Source: Armatimonadota bacterium (GTDB taxonomy: Bacteria > Sysuimicrobiota > Sysuimicrobiia > Sysuimicrobiales > Humicultoraceae). From it: a stretch of 64,000 bases of DNA. This document shows positions 17,144-24,832 of this stretch, in pieces (position 1 is the stretch's first letter; every line of letters starts with the position of its first letter). The notes under the pieces were generated by a model. It was not told where the DNA came from and ran no database searches. It was given only the letters and a program-made list of their open reading frames with translations. The stretch is from positions 1 through 64,000 of the forward strand of contig JAVHMA010000016.1 in NCBI GenBank assembly GCA_031081715.1, in the 5' to 3' direction. Made by a program: the position numbers and the translations under genes.

Positions 17144-17953
17144 GTGCGAGTAGGGCTGCTGGGGTGCGGGGCCATCGGAACGTTCGTGCTCGAGGCGGCG
17201 GCCGCCGGGCTCACCGGCGAGGCGCGGATCGTGGCCGTGGGCGGCCGCCCCGCCTCGCCGGCCCGCGAGGTGGCCGCGCGCTTCGGTGTGCCGTACGTGG
17301 CGCCGGAGGCGTTGCCCGACTGGGACCTCGCCGCGGTGGTCGAGGCCGCCGGGCACGCGGCGCTGCGGGCGTACGGGGCCGGCTACCTGCGCCGCGGCCT
17401 GGCGCTGGTCGCGCTCAGCGCGGGTGCGCTGGCCGACGACGCGCTGTACGCCGAGCTGGAGGCGGCCGCGCGCGCGGGGCGGACCCGCATCTACGTGCCG
17501 TCGGGCGCGATCGCTGGCCTCGACACCGTCGGCGCGCTGACGGTCGGCGGCGAGGGCCGCGTAACCATCACGACGTCGAAGCCGCCGGCCGCCTGGCGGG
17601 GTATCCCCTATGTGGACGACCTGAAGGTGGACCTGGACGCGCTCGCCGCCCCGCGCGTCCTCTACGAGGGCGAGGCGCGACGCGCGGTCGCGCTCTTCCC
17701 GCAGAACGTCAACGTGGCCGCGGCGCTCAGCCTGGCTGGCCTCGGACTGGACCGGACACAGGTGCGCGTGGTCGCCGATCCGGGGATTGTCCGCAACACA
17801 CACGAGATCGATGTGGACGCCCCGCGTGGTCGCCTGCACCTGCGCGTGGAGAACGTGCCGACCCCGACCAACCCCAAGACCGGCTACCTGGCCGCGCTGA
17901 GCGCGGTCGCGGCGCTGCGCAAGCTCGCCGGCCCGTGGTGGGTGGGGGTGTAG
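17144..17953 (+). CDS. L-aspartate dehydrogenase family protein (NadX-like)
   Basis: A 269-residue NAD(P)-dependent oxidoreductase matching the aspartate dehydrogenase family in length and motifs. These are the Rossmann GLLGCGAIG, PSGAIAGLD, TTSKPPAAWRG, FPQNVNVAAALSLAG, NTHEIDV (likely catalytic His) and TNPKTGYL. Known members oxidise L-aspartate to iminoaspartate or run the reductive amination. The GTG start at 17144 is taken because the Rossmann fold begins at once; upstream in-frame sequence lies in the hydrolase gene. Placement after a ring-cleavage hydrolase suggests an imine- or amine-bearing aromatic breakdown product, an inference only. Confidence 0.85.
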   Translation: MRVGLLGCGAIGTFVLEAAAAGLTGEARIVAVGGRPASPAREVAARFGVPYVAPEALPDWDLAAVVEAAGHAALRAYGAGYLRRGLALVALSAGALADDALYAELEAAARAGRTRIYVPSGAIAGLDTVGALTVGGEGRVTITTSKPPAAWRGIPYVDDLKVDLDALAAPRVLYEGEARRAVALFPQNVNVAAALSLAGLGLDRTQVRVVADPGIVRNTHEIDVDAPRGRLHLRVENVPTPTNPKTGYLAALSAVAALRKLAGPWWVGV

Positions 17954-18005
17954 ACCGATCGCCCGCGCGCACAAGTCCGACACCACGGCGCCGGCGGCGC
18001 GGCCG

Positions 18006-19232
18006 GTGAGCCTGTGGCCGACCTTCCTGCTCGCCACCACCCACGTCATCACGATGAACGCGATCACCCCGCTGATTCCGCTCTACGCGGTCAGCCGGGG
18101 CGCCACGCCGGCGCTGGTCGGCGTGGTGGTATCGTCGGCGTCGGCGTTGCCGCTGGTGCTCGGCGTCTGGGCGGGGCTGGCCTCGGACGTGCTCGGCTCG
18201 CGCCGGATGGCCGTGGTGGGCTCGCTCGGCTTCGTGGCCGCGACGGCCCTGCTCGCCTCGGCCACCGGCATCTCGCTGCTCATCACCGCCGCCGCGCTGG
18301 CGGGCATGGCCCACAACCTGATGGTGGTGGCGAACCAGACCGCGGTCGCCAGCGCCAGCCGCGTGGGCCGCCACGACCGCGACTTCGGCCTGTTCGCCTT
18401 CTGGATCTCGGTCGGACAGCTCCTGGGCCCGCTGCTCGGCGGGTTCCTGGCCGACCGCTACTCCCTGCAAACCGCCCTGTACGCCTGCGCGGCCGCCGGC
18501 CTTGTACCGTTCGCGATGGCGCTCTCGGTGAGCGCCAACCCGCCGGCGCGGGGCGAGGAGGCGCTGCGGCCGCTGCGCCCCGACCACGCGTACCGCGCGG
18601 CGTGGACGCTGGCGCGCCGCCAGGACGTCCGGTTCGTTCTGTGGATCGCCTTCCTGGTCATCTTCGCGTGGAGTATCCGAGCGAGCTTCCTGCCGATCTA
18701 CCTGGAGTCGGTGGGGCTCACGAAGGCGCAGATCGGCATCGTGTTCTCGTGCATCGGCGGCGGCGCCACGCTGGTGCGGCCGATGATCGGCGCGCTGTCA
18801 ACACGCCTCGGCCGGCGCCGCCTGCTGCTGGGCGCGGTCGCGCTGGCCACGCTCACGCTGGCGGGCATCCCGCTCCTGCGCGAGTTCTGGCCGCTGGTGG
18901 CGGTCACGCTCGTCGGCGGCGTGGGCTGGGGCGTTACGCAGCCCATGACCATCAGCCTGATCGCCGGTGCGGTGGCCGCGCAGGAGCGGGGCGTGGCGTT
19001 GAGCCTGCGGATGACCAGCAACCGCCTAGCCGAGTTGCTGAGCCCGATCATCTTCGGCGCCGTGGCGACGCGGGCCGGGCTCGGTGGCGCGTTCACCCTC
19101 GCCGCGGGCGCCATGACGGTGGGGCTGGTGGTGGTGGCGAGGGCCTTCCGGGCAACGGCGCTGGCCGCGGACCCGCACGCCGCGGTGCCAGGCCCCGGGC
19201 GGCCGGCTACCGCCGGAGCGCGTCGTCCATGA
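18006..19232 (+). CDS. MFS transporter
   Basis: A 408-residue, 12-TM major facilitator. The loop 2-3 motif appears as GLASDVLGSRRM, and the mirror motif after TM8 as GALSTRLGRRRLLLG. A long cytoplasmic loop (residues ~180-205) separates the halves. The most upstream possible start in frame is GTG 18006. It follows the AspDH-family gene by 52 bases and probably moves an aromatic acid, an amino acid or a drug. The last 26 bases overlap the 3' end of the convergent histidine kinase gene. Confidence 0.9.
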   Translation: MSLWPTFLLATTHVITMNAITPLIPLYAVSRGATPALVGVVVSSASALPLVLGVWAGLASDVLGSRRMAVVGSLGFVAATALLASATGISLLITAAALAGMAHNLMVVANQTAVASASRVGRHDRDFGLFAFWISVGQLLGPLLGGFLADRYSLQTALYACAAAGLVPFAMALSVSANPPARGEEALRPLRPDHAYRAAWTLARRQDVRFVLWIAFLVIFAWSIRASFLPIYLESVGLTKAQIGIVFSCIGGGATLVRPMIGALSTRLGRRRLLLGAVALATLTLAGIPLLREFWPLVAVTLVGGVGWGVTQPMTISLIAGAVAAQERGVALSLRMTSNRLAELLSPIIFGAVATRAGLGGAFTLAAGAMTVGLVVVARAFRATALAADPHAAVPGPGRPATAGARRP

Positions 19233-20421
19233 CCTTGAGCAGCACGCGGACGTTCAGCGGCTTCGTCAGGTAGGCGAAGGCGCCCATGGCCATCACGCGC
19301 TCCATCTCGCTGCGCCGCGTCTCGGCGCTGATGATCACGACGGGCACGTCGCGCGTCTCGGGCGCCTCCTTCAGCCGCCGCAGGACCTCCTCGCCGGCGA
19401 TGTCCGGCAGGTGGAGGTCGAGGAGAACCAGGTCGGGGTAGTGCTCGGCGGCCAGCTCGAGCCCGAGCTGGCCCTGCATCGCGGTCACCAGCCGCACGCG
19501 CACGCGCGGGGCCAGCAGCCGCTGCACGACCTCGAGGTTGGAGAGATTGTCCTCGATATAGAGGATGGTCCGGGCCTTGTCGAGCTCCGGGTGGCGCGGC
19601 GGGCTGAGCGCCTTCCGCTGCACCTGAACGTACCGCTGGACCTGGCCCTCGACCAGCGGCAGCTCCACCCAGAAGGTGCTGCCCTCGCCGAGCGTACTCT
19701 CGACGCCGATCTCGCCGCCCATGACCTCGACGAGCCGCTTCGAGAGGGCCAGGCCCATGCCCGAGCCCTCGACGTCGCTCTGCTCCGCGCCGAGTCGGTC
19801 GAACGGCGTGAACAGCCGCGCTAGCTTGTCCGCCGGGATGCCGGCCCCGGTGTCGATCACCCGCAGCACCAGCGTACGCTCGGCGGTCTCCTCCGCGGAT
19901 AGCGTGACCGACCCGCCGGGCCGATTGTACTTCACCGCGTTGTTGAGGAGGTTGAGGAGCACCTGCTTCAGGCGCTGGCGGTCGGCCATGACGTGCCACG
20001 GCGCCCCTTGCGGAATCGTGCACCCCAGCTTCAGGTCGCGCGGTGTGGCCAGGGGGCCGATCAGCTCCATGCACTCGAACGCGACCTCGTCCACCGGGGT
20101 GGGCTCCTTGGACAGCGGGAGCCGGCCGGCCTCGATGCGGGAAAAGTCGTGCACCTCGTTGATGAGCGTAAGCAGGTGGTTGCCCGCGCGCAAGATCTGC
20201 TGGACCGACTCCGCCTGGTCGCGCGTCAGGGCGTCGAGCTCGAGGATCTGGGCGAACCCGAGGATGGCGTTGAGCGGGGTTCGTAGCTCGTGGGTCATGC
20301 GCGCCACGAACGCGCTCGTCCGCTCCTGGAGCGCGGCGGCGCCGTCGCGCGGCTCCGCGGCGGTAAAGACCCGCTGTGCGGAGGGCCGCTGTCCGGTCTC
20401 TGTGACCGTGGGCTCGCGCAT
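19207..20421 (-). CDS. Soluble hybrid histidine kinase with C-terminal receiver domain
   Basis: A 404-residue kinase without transmembrane or PAS segments. HisKA H-box MTHELRTPLNAILGF near residue 42, N-box LLNLLNNAVKYN, G1 DTGAGIP, F-box LFTPFDRLG and G2 GSGMGLALSKRL are complete. A receiver domain follows (~residue 280 to the end): YIEDN acidic pair, LLDLHLPD phospho-acceptor, TKP lysine. The sensory input must come from the short N-terminus or a partner protein. ATG 20421 was chosen because upstream in-frame sequence is low-complexity. A TATAGT at 20522-20527 (minus strand) could be the -10. Its receiver closely resembles the stand-alone receiver at 22826-23266. Confidence 0.93.
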   Translation of the reverse strand: MREPTVTETGQRPSAQRVFTAAEPRDGAAALQERTSAFVARMTHELRTPLNAILGFAQILELDALTRDQAESVQQILRAGNHLLTLINEVHDFSRIEAGRLPLSKEPTPVDEVAFECMELIGPLATPRDLKLGCTIPQGAPWHVMADRQRLKQVLLNLLNNAVKYNRPGGSVTLSAEETAERTLVLRVIDTGAGIPADKLARLFTPFDRLGAEQSDVEGSGMGLALSKRLVEVMGGEIGVESTLGEGSTFWVELPLVEGQVQRYVQVQRKALSPPRHPELDKARTILYIEDNLSNLEVVQRLLAPRVRVRLVTAMQGQLGLELAAEHYPDLVLLDLHLPDIAGEEVLRRLKEAPETRDVPVVIISAETRRSEMERVMAMGAFAYLTKPLNVRVLLKVMDDALRR

Positions 20422-20641
20422 GGAGTGTGCCCAGCCCTTGACTCCCGGAGCGGGCGGCCGCCTCCGGCGTCGCGCGACCCCGTGGCCGGTGACGGCCTTG
20501 TCTTTCCGGGACTCTAGTGGGACTATACCCGACCGCGCGGCCACCCAGACCCGCCTGCCCGCCCGGCGCAGCATGCAGGAATTCCACCACCGGGCACATA
20601 GCAAGAACAGCAAGCAGGATCCTTCACGGGAGGGAGTCACG

Positions 20642-21055
20642 ATGCCGGACGTGGTTCGTGTCGTGGACTACTTCTATGTTGTCGCCGGCGACCGGCCGGG
20701 GGAAGGCGCCCGCGCGCTCGCCCACCTCCGCGACGCCGGCGTGAACCTGTTCGCGTTCCACGGCTTCCCCGCGGGCCGCCGCTCCCAGCTCGACTTCGTG
20801 CCGGCCGACCCGGCCGCGTTCAGGAAGGCCGCGCGCGCCGCCGGCTGGAAGGTCGTGGGACCGAAGAAGGCGTTCCTCATCGAGGGCGAGGACCGCGTCG
20901 GCGCGCTGGTGGACGCCTTCGAGGCGCTCGCCCGGGCGAAGGTGAACGTGACCGCCAGCAGCGCCGTGGTCGCCGGCGCCGGCCGTTACGGCTCGATCCT
21001 CTGGGTCAAGCCGCGGGACGTGCGGAAGGCCGCCGCCGCGCTCGGCGCACGCTGA
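20642..21055 (+). CDS. Small ACT-like domain protein
   Basis: A 137-residue protein that looks like two ACT-like beta-alpha-beta halves: DYFYVVAGDRPGEGARALAHL followed by FAFHGFPAGRRSQLDFV, and later AFLIEGEDRVGALVDAFEAL followed by VNVTASSAVVAGAGRYGSIL. ACT domains bind amino acids or small effectors; this one has no enzyme domain attached. The start at ATG 20642 is set by the strong GGGAGGGA just upstream. It is divergent from the hybrid kinase and convergent to the XRE-TPR gene. Role unknown. Confidence 0.8.
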   Translation: MPDVVRVVDYFYVVAGDRPGEGARALAHLRDAGVNLFAFHGFPAGRRSQLDFVPADPAAFRKAARAAGWKVVGPKKAFLIEGEDRVGALVDAFEALARAKVNVTASSAVVAGAGRYGSILWVKPRDVRKAAAALGAR

Positions 21056-21070
21056 CGACGGCCTGGCCCG

Positions 21071-22378
21071 CTACCGCGTCGCCGCGACGCCTGAAGGCCT
21101 CTGATCGCGGGTCAGGTCGAGTTCGACCTGGGCCGCCGCCGCGTGGGGCCGCATGCCCAGGCGGCGGAGTTGCACCATGGCAGCCTGGAGGTGCTCGATG
21201 GCCTCCTTCCGGCGGCCCTGCGCGCGCAGCACCTGGCCGAGTGTCATCGTGGCCACGGCCTGGCGTGACCGGTCCCCTGAGGCCCGCCCGAGCTCGATCG
21301 CGCGCCGCGCCGCCCGCGCCGCCTCGGCGAGACGGTTCATGGCCAGGAGCACCTGTGCCGTCTCGTCGGCCGTGGCAGCCAGCCCGCGCGCATCGCGCTG
21401 GCGCTCGCGCAGCCGCGCCGCCCGTTCGAGCACCGCGAGCGCCTCAGCGTAGAGTCCCTGCTCGCGCCGGATGAGCCCCAGGTTGCTGAGCACCCGGGCC
21501 ATTTCCGGCAGGTCCTCGTCCTGCTCGAACGCGGCGTAGGCCTGGCTGAAGACGCTCACCGCCTCGTCGAGGCGCTTGAGCATCCACTCCACCATGCCCA
21601 GGCCCGTGAGCGCCCTGCCGCGCATCCGCGGCAGGTGGAGCCGCGTGGCCACCGCGAGCGCCTGCCGGTAGGCGCGGCGGGCGCGCGCCGCCTGCCCGGT
21701 GCGACCGAAGGCCGCGGCGAGCGAGAGCAGCGCCCAGACCCCTTCCTCAGAGCGCACGGACGACGTCCGCCGCATGATGCCGAGCGCCCGCTGCAGGGTG
21801 GCGATTGCGGCCCGGTACTGCCCGCGGCGCTCGTCGATGACGCCGCGCAGCGCGAGCGCGCTCCCAAGCGCCCGGGCGTGTCGCGCCCGCCGTGCCAGCG
21901 CCGCGGCCTCGTTAGCGGCCACCGCGGCTTCACCCAGGCGACTCGCGGCCATCGCGACGCGGGCCCGGACCAGCACCGCGCGCGCCCGCATCTCGGGGGG
22001 GAGACCGCCGGCCAGCGCCCCGGCCGCGTCCGCCAGGCGCAGGGCCTCTTCGCCCCGCGTCGCCGGGTCGAGGAGCCACGCGAGGTGCAGCAGGTTGTGC
22101 GCGGTCTCGCGCCGCAGCTCGTCGGCGTCGAACAGCAGCGAGGCCACCGAGGTGTCGAGCCGCGAGGCCAGGCTGATCACCGTCTCGACCGAGGGGTACG
22201 AGCGCGCGCTCTCGAGCAGGCTGATGAAGCTCTTGTTCAGGTCCGGCGCGGCGAGCCGCTGCTGCGTGAGGCCGGCGCGGCCTCGGGCGAGCCGCAGGCG
22301 ATGCCCGAACTGCACCAGCCAGTCGGGGCGCGCCAGGGTGGTGCGGGACACGACCGTCGGGGAGGAGGGTTGAGCCAT
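21071..22378 (-). CDS. XRE-family regulator with TPR repeats (RRNPP-like architecture)
   Basis: A 435-residue protein. An XRE helix-turn-helix fills residues ~22-80 (GHRLRLARGRAGLTQQRLA, then NKSFISLLESARSYPS). About 300 residues of tetratricopeptide repeats follow, with signatures such as GEAAVAANEAAALARRA, GQYRAAIATLQRALGI and GLYAEALAVLERAARL. This layout is that of Rap/Rgg/NprR/PlcR-type receptors, whose TPRs bind a short secreted peptide. A gene for a 43-residue signal-peptide-bearing product sits 122 bases upstream on the same strand. The start ATG 22378 lies nine bases after a good sigma70 -10, so the mRNA may be leaderless. Other XRE-TPR proteins bind proteins rather than peptides. 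Confidence 0.88.
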   Translation of the reverse strand: MAQPSSPTVVSRTTLARPDWLVQFGHRLRLARGRAGLTQQRLAAPDLNKSFISLLESARSYPSVETVISLASRLDTSVASLLFDADELRRETAHNLLHLAWLLDPATRGEEALRLADAAGALAGGLPPEMRARAVLVRARVAMAASRLGEAAVAANEAAALARRARHARALGSALALRGVIDERRGQYRAAIATLQRALGIMRRTSSVRSEEGVWALLSLAAAFGRTGQAARARRAYRQALAVATRLHLPRMRGRALTGLGMVEWMLKRLDEAVSVFSQAYAAFEQDEDLPEMARVLSNLGLIRREQGLYAEALAVLERAARLRERQRDARGLAATADETAQVLLAMNRLAEAARAARRAIELGRASGDRSRQAVATMTLGQVLRAQGRRKEAIEHLQAAMVQLRRLGMRPHAAAAQVELDLTRDQRPSGVAATR

Positions 22379-22387
22379 AGTAAAGTG

Positions 22388-22416
22388 AGTGTAGCAGCGA
22401 ATCGGCGGGTGGGCAA
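22388..22416 (-). promoter_or_regulatory. Sigma70-type promoter of the XRE-TPR gene
   Basis: On the minus strand TTGCCC (22416-22411) and TACACT (22393-22388) are spaced by exactly 17 bases. The last base of the -10 lies 10 bases before the A of ATG 22378, so transcription would begin at or 1-3 bases before the start codon. No Shine-Dalgarno can fit, consistent with leaderless translation. Confidence 0.7.
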
Positions 22417-22500
22417 GTGAGGGTGCGAGAGCCCCTGGGTCCTCCCCCGCCGCGCGTCGCCGACCGGCCTCCCTCCTCCTCCGACCGCGTCTAGGTCAGG

Positions 22501-22632
22501 CTAGCCGCCGCCGGGAAAGTCGCCGTCGGCGACCTGCCTGGGGGTCAGGTCCGTCGGGGGGGCCACCGGGGTGGCCGCAACCAGCACAAAGGCGGCGATC
22601 GCCGCCATCGCCAGGCGAAGCAGCGTCTTCAT
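22501..22632 (-). CDS. 43-residue secreted peptide precursor beside the XRE-TPR regulator
   Basis: This small gene has an ideal GGAGGAGG seven bases before ATG 22632 and ends in TAG at 22501. Residues 1-20 (MKTLLRLAMAAIAAFVLVAA) are a textbook signal peptide. The remaining 23 residues (starting TPVAPPTDL, ending DFPGGG) are Pro/Gly/Asp-rich with no Cys. There is no second membrane segment and no domain, so it should be exported and perhaps processed. Neighbours are an XRE-TPR regulator downstream on the same strand and a receiver-domain gene divergently upstream. The size and position match the propeptides of RRNPP quorum-sensing systems. Function is inferred from architecture only. Confidence 0.75.
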   Translation of the reverse strand: MKTLLRLAMAAIAAFVLVAATPVAPPTDLTPRQVADGDFPGGG

Positions 22633-22811
22633 GGAGTTCCTCCTCCGGCACCAGGTGTGGGGGCTCTCGGCGTGGAAGGTTCGGGCCTACAATCACTAAT
22701 CCTGTCGAACAGAGGCTCGGGGTCCGCCCCGCGACCGCACCGTACCAACGGCAGCGCGCCCGGCGGGCTGTGAGACCTGGCGTTGGAGGCCATGCTCTTG
22801 CGAGTCTGATC

Positions 22812-22817
22812 TACAAT
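22812..22817 (+). promoter_or_regulatory. Candidate -10 element for the lone receiver gene
   Basis: TACAAT lies eight bases before a TTG (22826) and 14 before a GTG (22832) that could start the receiver gene; no Shine-Dalgarno is visible. The -35 region is weak. The flanking CTACAATC resembles CTACAATC at 22687-22694 and CTACACTC in the XRE-TPR promoter. Confidence 0.45.
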
Positions 22818-22825
22818 CTTTAGAC

Positions 22826-23266
22826 TTGGTAGTGGTGGGTAGGACACGCGCGGACGCCGGGCCGCCGGTGGTGCTCTACATCGAGGATGCCCTCTCGAGT
22901 CTGGCTCTCATCGAGCGGCTCCTGGAGCGCAGCGGCGTGACCCTGCTCACCGCCGCGGACGGCGCGACCGGCCTGGCACAGGCCCGCCATACCCCCCCGG
23001 ACCTGGTGCTCCTGGACCTCCACCTGCCCGACATGCCGGGCGAGGAGGTATTGAGCCGGCTCCGCGCCGTCCCGGAAACCCGCGCCACGCCGGTGGTGGT
23101 GATCAGCGCGGACGCCTCGCCGCGTCGCATCCGCGCGCTGCTGGGGGCCGGGGTCCTCGACTATCTGACCAAGCCCATCGACGTCAAGCGGCTGCTGGCG
23201 CTCTTCGACCAGGCGCTGGGCAGACCGATGACGCAGGAGGGCTTCCCCCGCTCCACCGAAGTCTGA
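22826..23266 (+). CDS. Single-domain response regulator (CheY-like receiver)
   Basis: About 146 residues, essentially a receiver domain: acidic pair in LYIEDA, phospho-acceptor in LVLLDLHLPDMPGEEVL, Ser/Thr in VVVISADA and Lys in YLTKPIDVKRLL. No output domain. The sequence is strikingly similar to the C-terminal receiver of the hybrid kinase at 19207-20421 (shared LLDLHLPD, GEEVL.RL, PETR, VVIISA/VVVISA, YLTKP), so the two are likely paralogues and may compete for phosphate. The start could be TTG 22826 or GTG 22832/22835; all lack a Shine-Dalgarno. Confidence 0.88.
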   Translation: MVVVGRTRADAGPPVVLYIEDALSSLALIERLLERSGVTLLTAADGATGLAQARHTPPDLVLLDLHLPDMPGEEVLSRLRAVPETRATPVVVISADASPRRIRALLGAGVLDYLTKPIDVKRLLALFDQALGRPMTQEGFPRSTEV

Positions 23267-23277
23267 GCCCGACCACC

Positions 23278-23544
23278 ATGGCGGGCGCCGATCCGCTCCG
23301 CGCGGTACTCCAGTTTCTCTCCACGATCGCCCATGAGCTGGGCCGGGCGATTCTCGCCGGCATTCAGACGCTGCTGCCGCACGCCTCGCTGCCGGACGAC
23401 CTGGTCGATCCCGTGGGGTTCCTGGCGGTGCTGACGCTGTTCGTTGTGCTCGCGGGGGTGGCGCGGCGCATCGCCTGGATCGTGGTGGTCACCGGCTGGG
23501 TGCTGCTGGCGGTGCGGATCGCGCTGATCCTGGCGGGGCGGTAG
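23278..23544 (+). CDS. Small membrane protein, 88 aa
   Basis: Starts 12 bases after the receiver gene. An amphipathic N-terminal region (AVLQFLSTIAHELGRAILAGIQ) precedes two closely spaced hydrophobic segments, GFLAVLTLFVVLAGVA and IAWIVVVTGWVLLAVRIALIL, split by ARR. I do not recognise the family. Cotranscription with the receiver gene suggests a link to the same signalling system. Confidence 0.65.
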   Translation: MAGADPLRAVLQFLSTIAHELGRAILAGIQTLLPHASLPDDLVDPVGFLAVLTLFVVLAGVARRIAWIVVVTGWVLLAVRIALILAGR

Positions 23545-23566
23545 GCGCGCGCGGCGAAGCGCCGGT

Positions 23567-24745
23567 CTATCGCCGCTGCCGGCGTCCCCGCTCCACCCTG
23601 AGCGGCGGAAATCGCTGTGGCAATCCAGGCGCTGCGACCTGGAAGAGCACCTCGGCGGTCCGGAGCCCGGGCAGGCGGTGGCGCCCCAGGCTGCGGAAGC
23701 GGATGCCGCCCGGCGGGGCCAGGCCGACTGCCGCCCGGGCCTCGGCGGAGACGACGATCTGGCCGCCGTGCGCCGCGGCGCACACGCGGGCCGTCGTGTG
23801 CACGGGCAGTCCAATGTAGCCGGCGTCGGTCAGGGTTGGCCGGCCGCTATGGATGCCGATACGCACGCCCACCCGCACGCCGGCGGGCCAGCGTCGCGCG
23901 CGCAGCGCGCGCTGCGCGGCCACCGCCGCCTCCACCGCGTCGCGCGCGCGGCCGAAGACCGCGAAGAACTCGTCGGCGCGCGCGTCTATCTCGTGGCCGC
24001 CGCGCGCGGTCGCGGCGCGCAGCACCGCCCTCACCTCGTTCAGCAATCGCGCGTAGCCGTCGCCCAGCGTGTGGAGCAGGCCGATCGAGCGCTCGATGTC
24101 GGTCATCAGCAGGGTCACGAACCCCGTCGGGAGCATGGCCGCGTCGGCCGCGGTCGCGCGGACCTCGCCGTAGGCGCGGTCCCGCTCGACAACGAAACGG
24201 ACCGCGGCGCGCACGGTCTCGGCCAGCGCCGGATCGTCGAGCACGGCCGGGGCGTGGACCAGCGCGGTCATGGGCCGGCCGCCGCGCTGCAGGAGCGTCA
24301 CCCGCCGCCGGTCGTCCCCGCGAGGGAGGCGGACCGGCCGCCCCGCCCGATCCAGATACGCCCCGGCCGCGTCGGACCAGTGCAGCACCGTGAGGGTGGG
24401 GTCGCGCAGCACGCGGCGCAGGCGCTCCTCCAGCTCGCCGGGCGCGCCGACGCGGCCCAGCTCGATCACCAGCCGGCCAGCCGCGGCGTGGCGGCGTTCC
24501 TGGCGCAGCTGCCCGGTCACGAACCCGACGGGCACGATGCCGTAGCGCCTGGCGGCGACGAGCAGGCGCGTGCGCGCGCGCTCACGCGCGGCCTCGTCCT
24601 CGAAGACGACCTGGTTGAACCGCGCCAGCGCGTTCTTCACGTGCGCGCGATCGTGGATCGGGAGCCGCCGGCGGCCGCGCGAGTCGATGTAGGCGAAGGC
24701 GGTTGCCGGCAGCCGGGCCCGTGCGCCGGCGCTGAGCCTGGGCAT
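23567..24745 (-). CDS. Class III nucleotide cyclase-domain protein with sensor-like N-terminus
   Basis: A 392-residue soluble protein. Residues 1-75 (YIDSRGRRRLPIHDRAHV, ALARFNQVVFEDEAARERAR) form a conserved block of unknown role. Residues ~95-190 (ELGRVGAPGELEERLRRVLRDP, VTLLQRGG, ALVHAPAVLDDPALAETV) resemble the GAF-like input region of actinobacterial NarL-type kinases. A cyclase domain covers ~205-370. MTDIERSIGLL holds the first metal Asp, ARADEFFAVF the second (Ala instead of the usual Gly before it), and YIGLPVHTTARV the substrate loop; the canonical Asn is His. Activity is therefore uncertain. ATG 24745 sits seven bases after TATTGT, implying a leaderless mRNA. Confidence 0.82.
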   Translation of the reverse strand: MPRLSAGARARLPATAFAYIDSRGRRRLPIHDRAHVKNALARFNQVVFEDEAARERARTRLLVAARRYGIVPVGFVTGQLRQERRHAAAGRLVIELGRVGAPGELEERLRRVLRDPTLTVLHWSDAAGAYLDRAGRPVRLPRGDDRRRVTLLQRGGRPMTALVHAPAVLDDPALAETVRAAVRFVVERDRAYGEVRATAADAAMLPTGFVTLLMTDIERSIGLLHTLGDGYARLLNEVRAVLRAATARGGHEIDARADEFFAVFGRARDAVEAAVAAQRALRARRWPAGVRVGVRIGIHSGRPTLTDAGYIGLPVHTTARVCAAAHGGQIVVSAEARAAVGLAPPGGIRFRSLGRHRLPGLRTAEVLFQVAAPGLPQRFPPLRVERGRRQRR

Positions 24746-24751
24746 GGCCAT

Positions 24752-24757
24752 ACAATA
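24752..24757 (-). promoter_or_regulatory. -10 element for a leaderless cyclase mRNA
   Basis: TATTGT on the minus strand ends seven bases before ATG 24745, exactly where transcription would be expected to begin. It abuts the other ATG (24751), which would then be untranscribed. The -35 region is poor. Confidence 0.45.
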
Positions 24758-24832
24758 CCGGGGCGCTGGCGGAGGCGTCTACCGAACAGCGCGGGCAGGA
24801 AGCGCAAGACACCGCCGGGAAGAAGGGCGCCC

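Noticed and set aside
20520-20530. Plus-strand promoter (TTGTCT with TATACC or GACTAT) for the ACT-like gene
   Set aside because: Spacings and matches are ambiguous and overlap a better minus-strand TATAGT; not listed as a feature.
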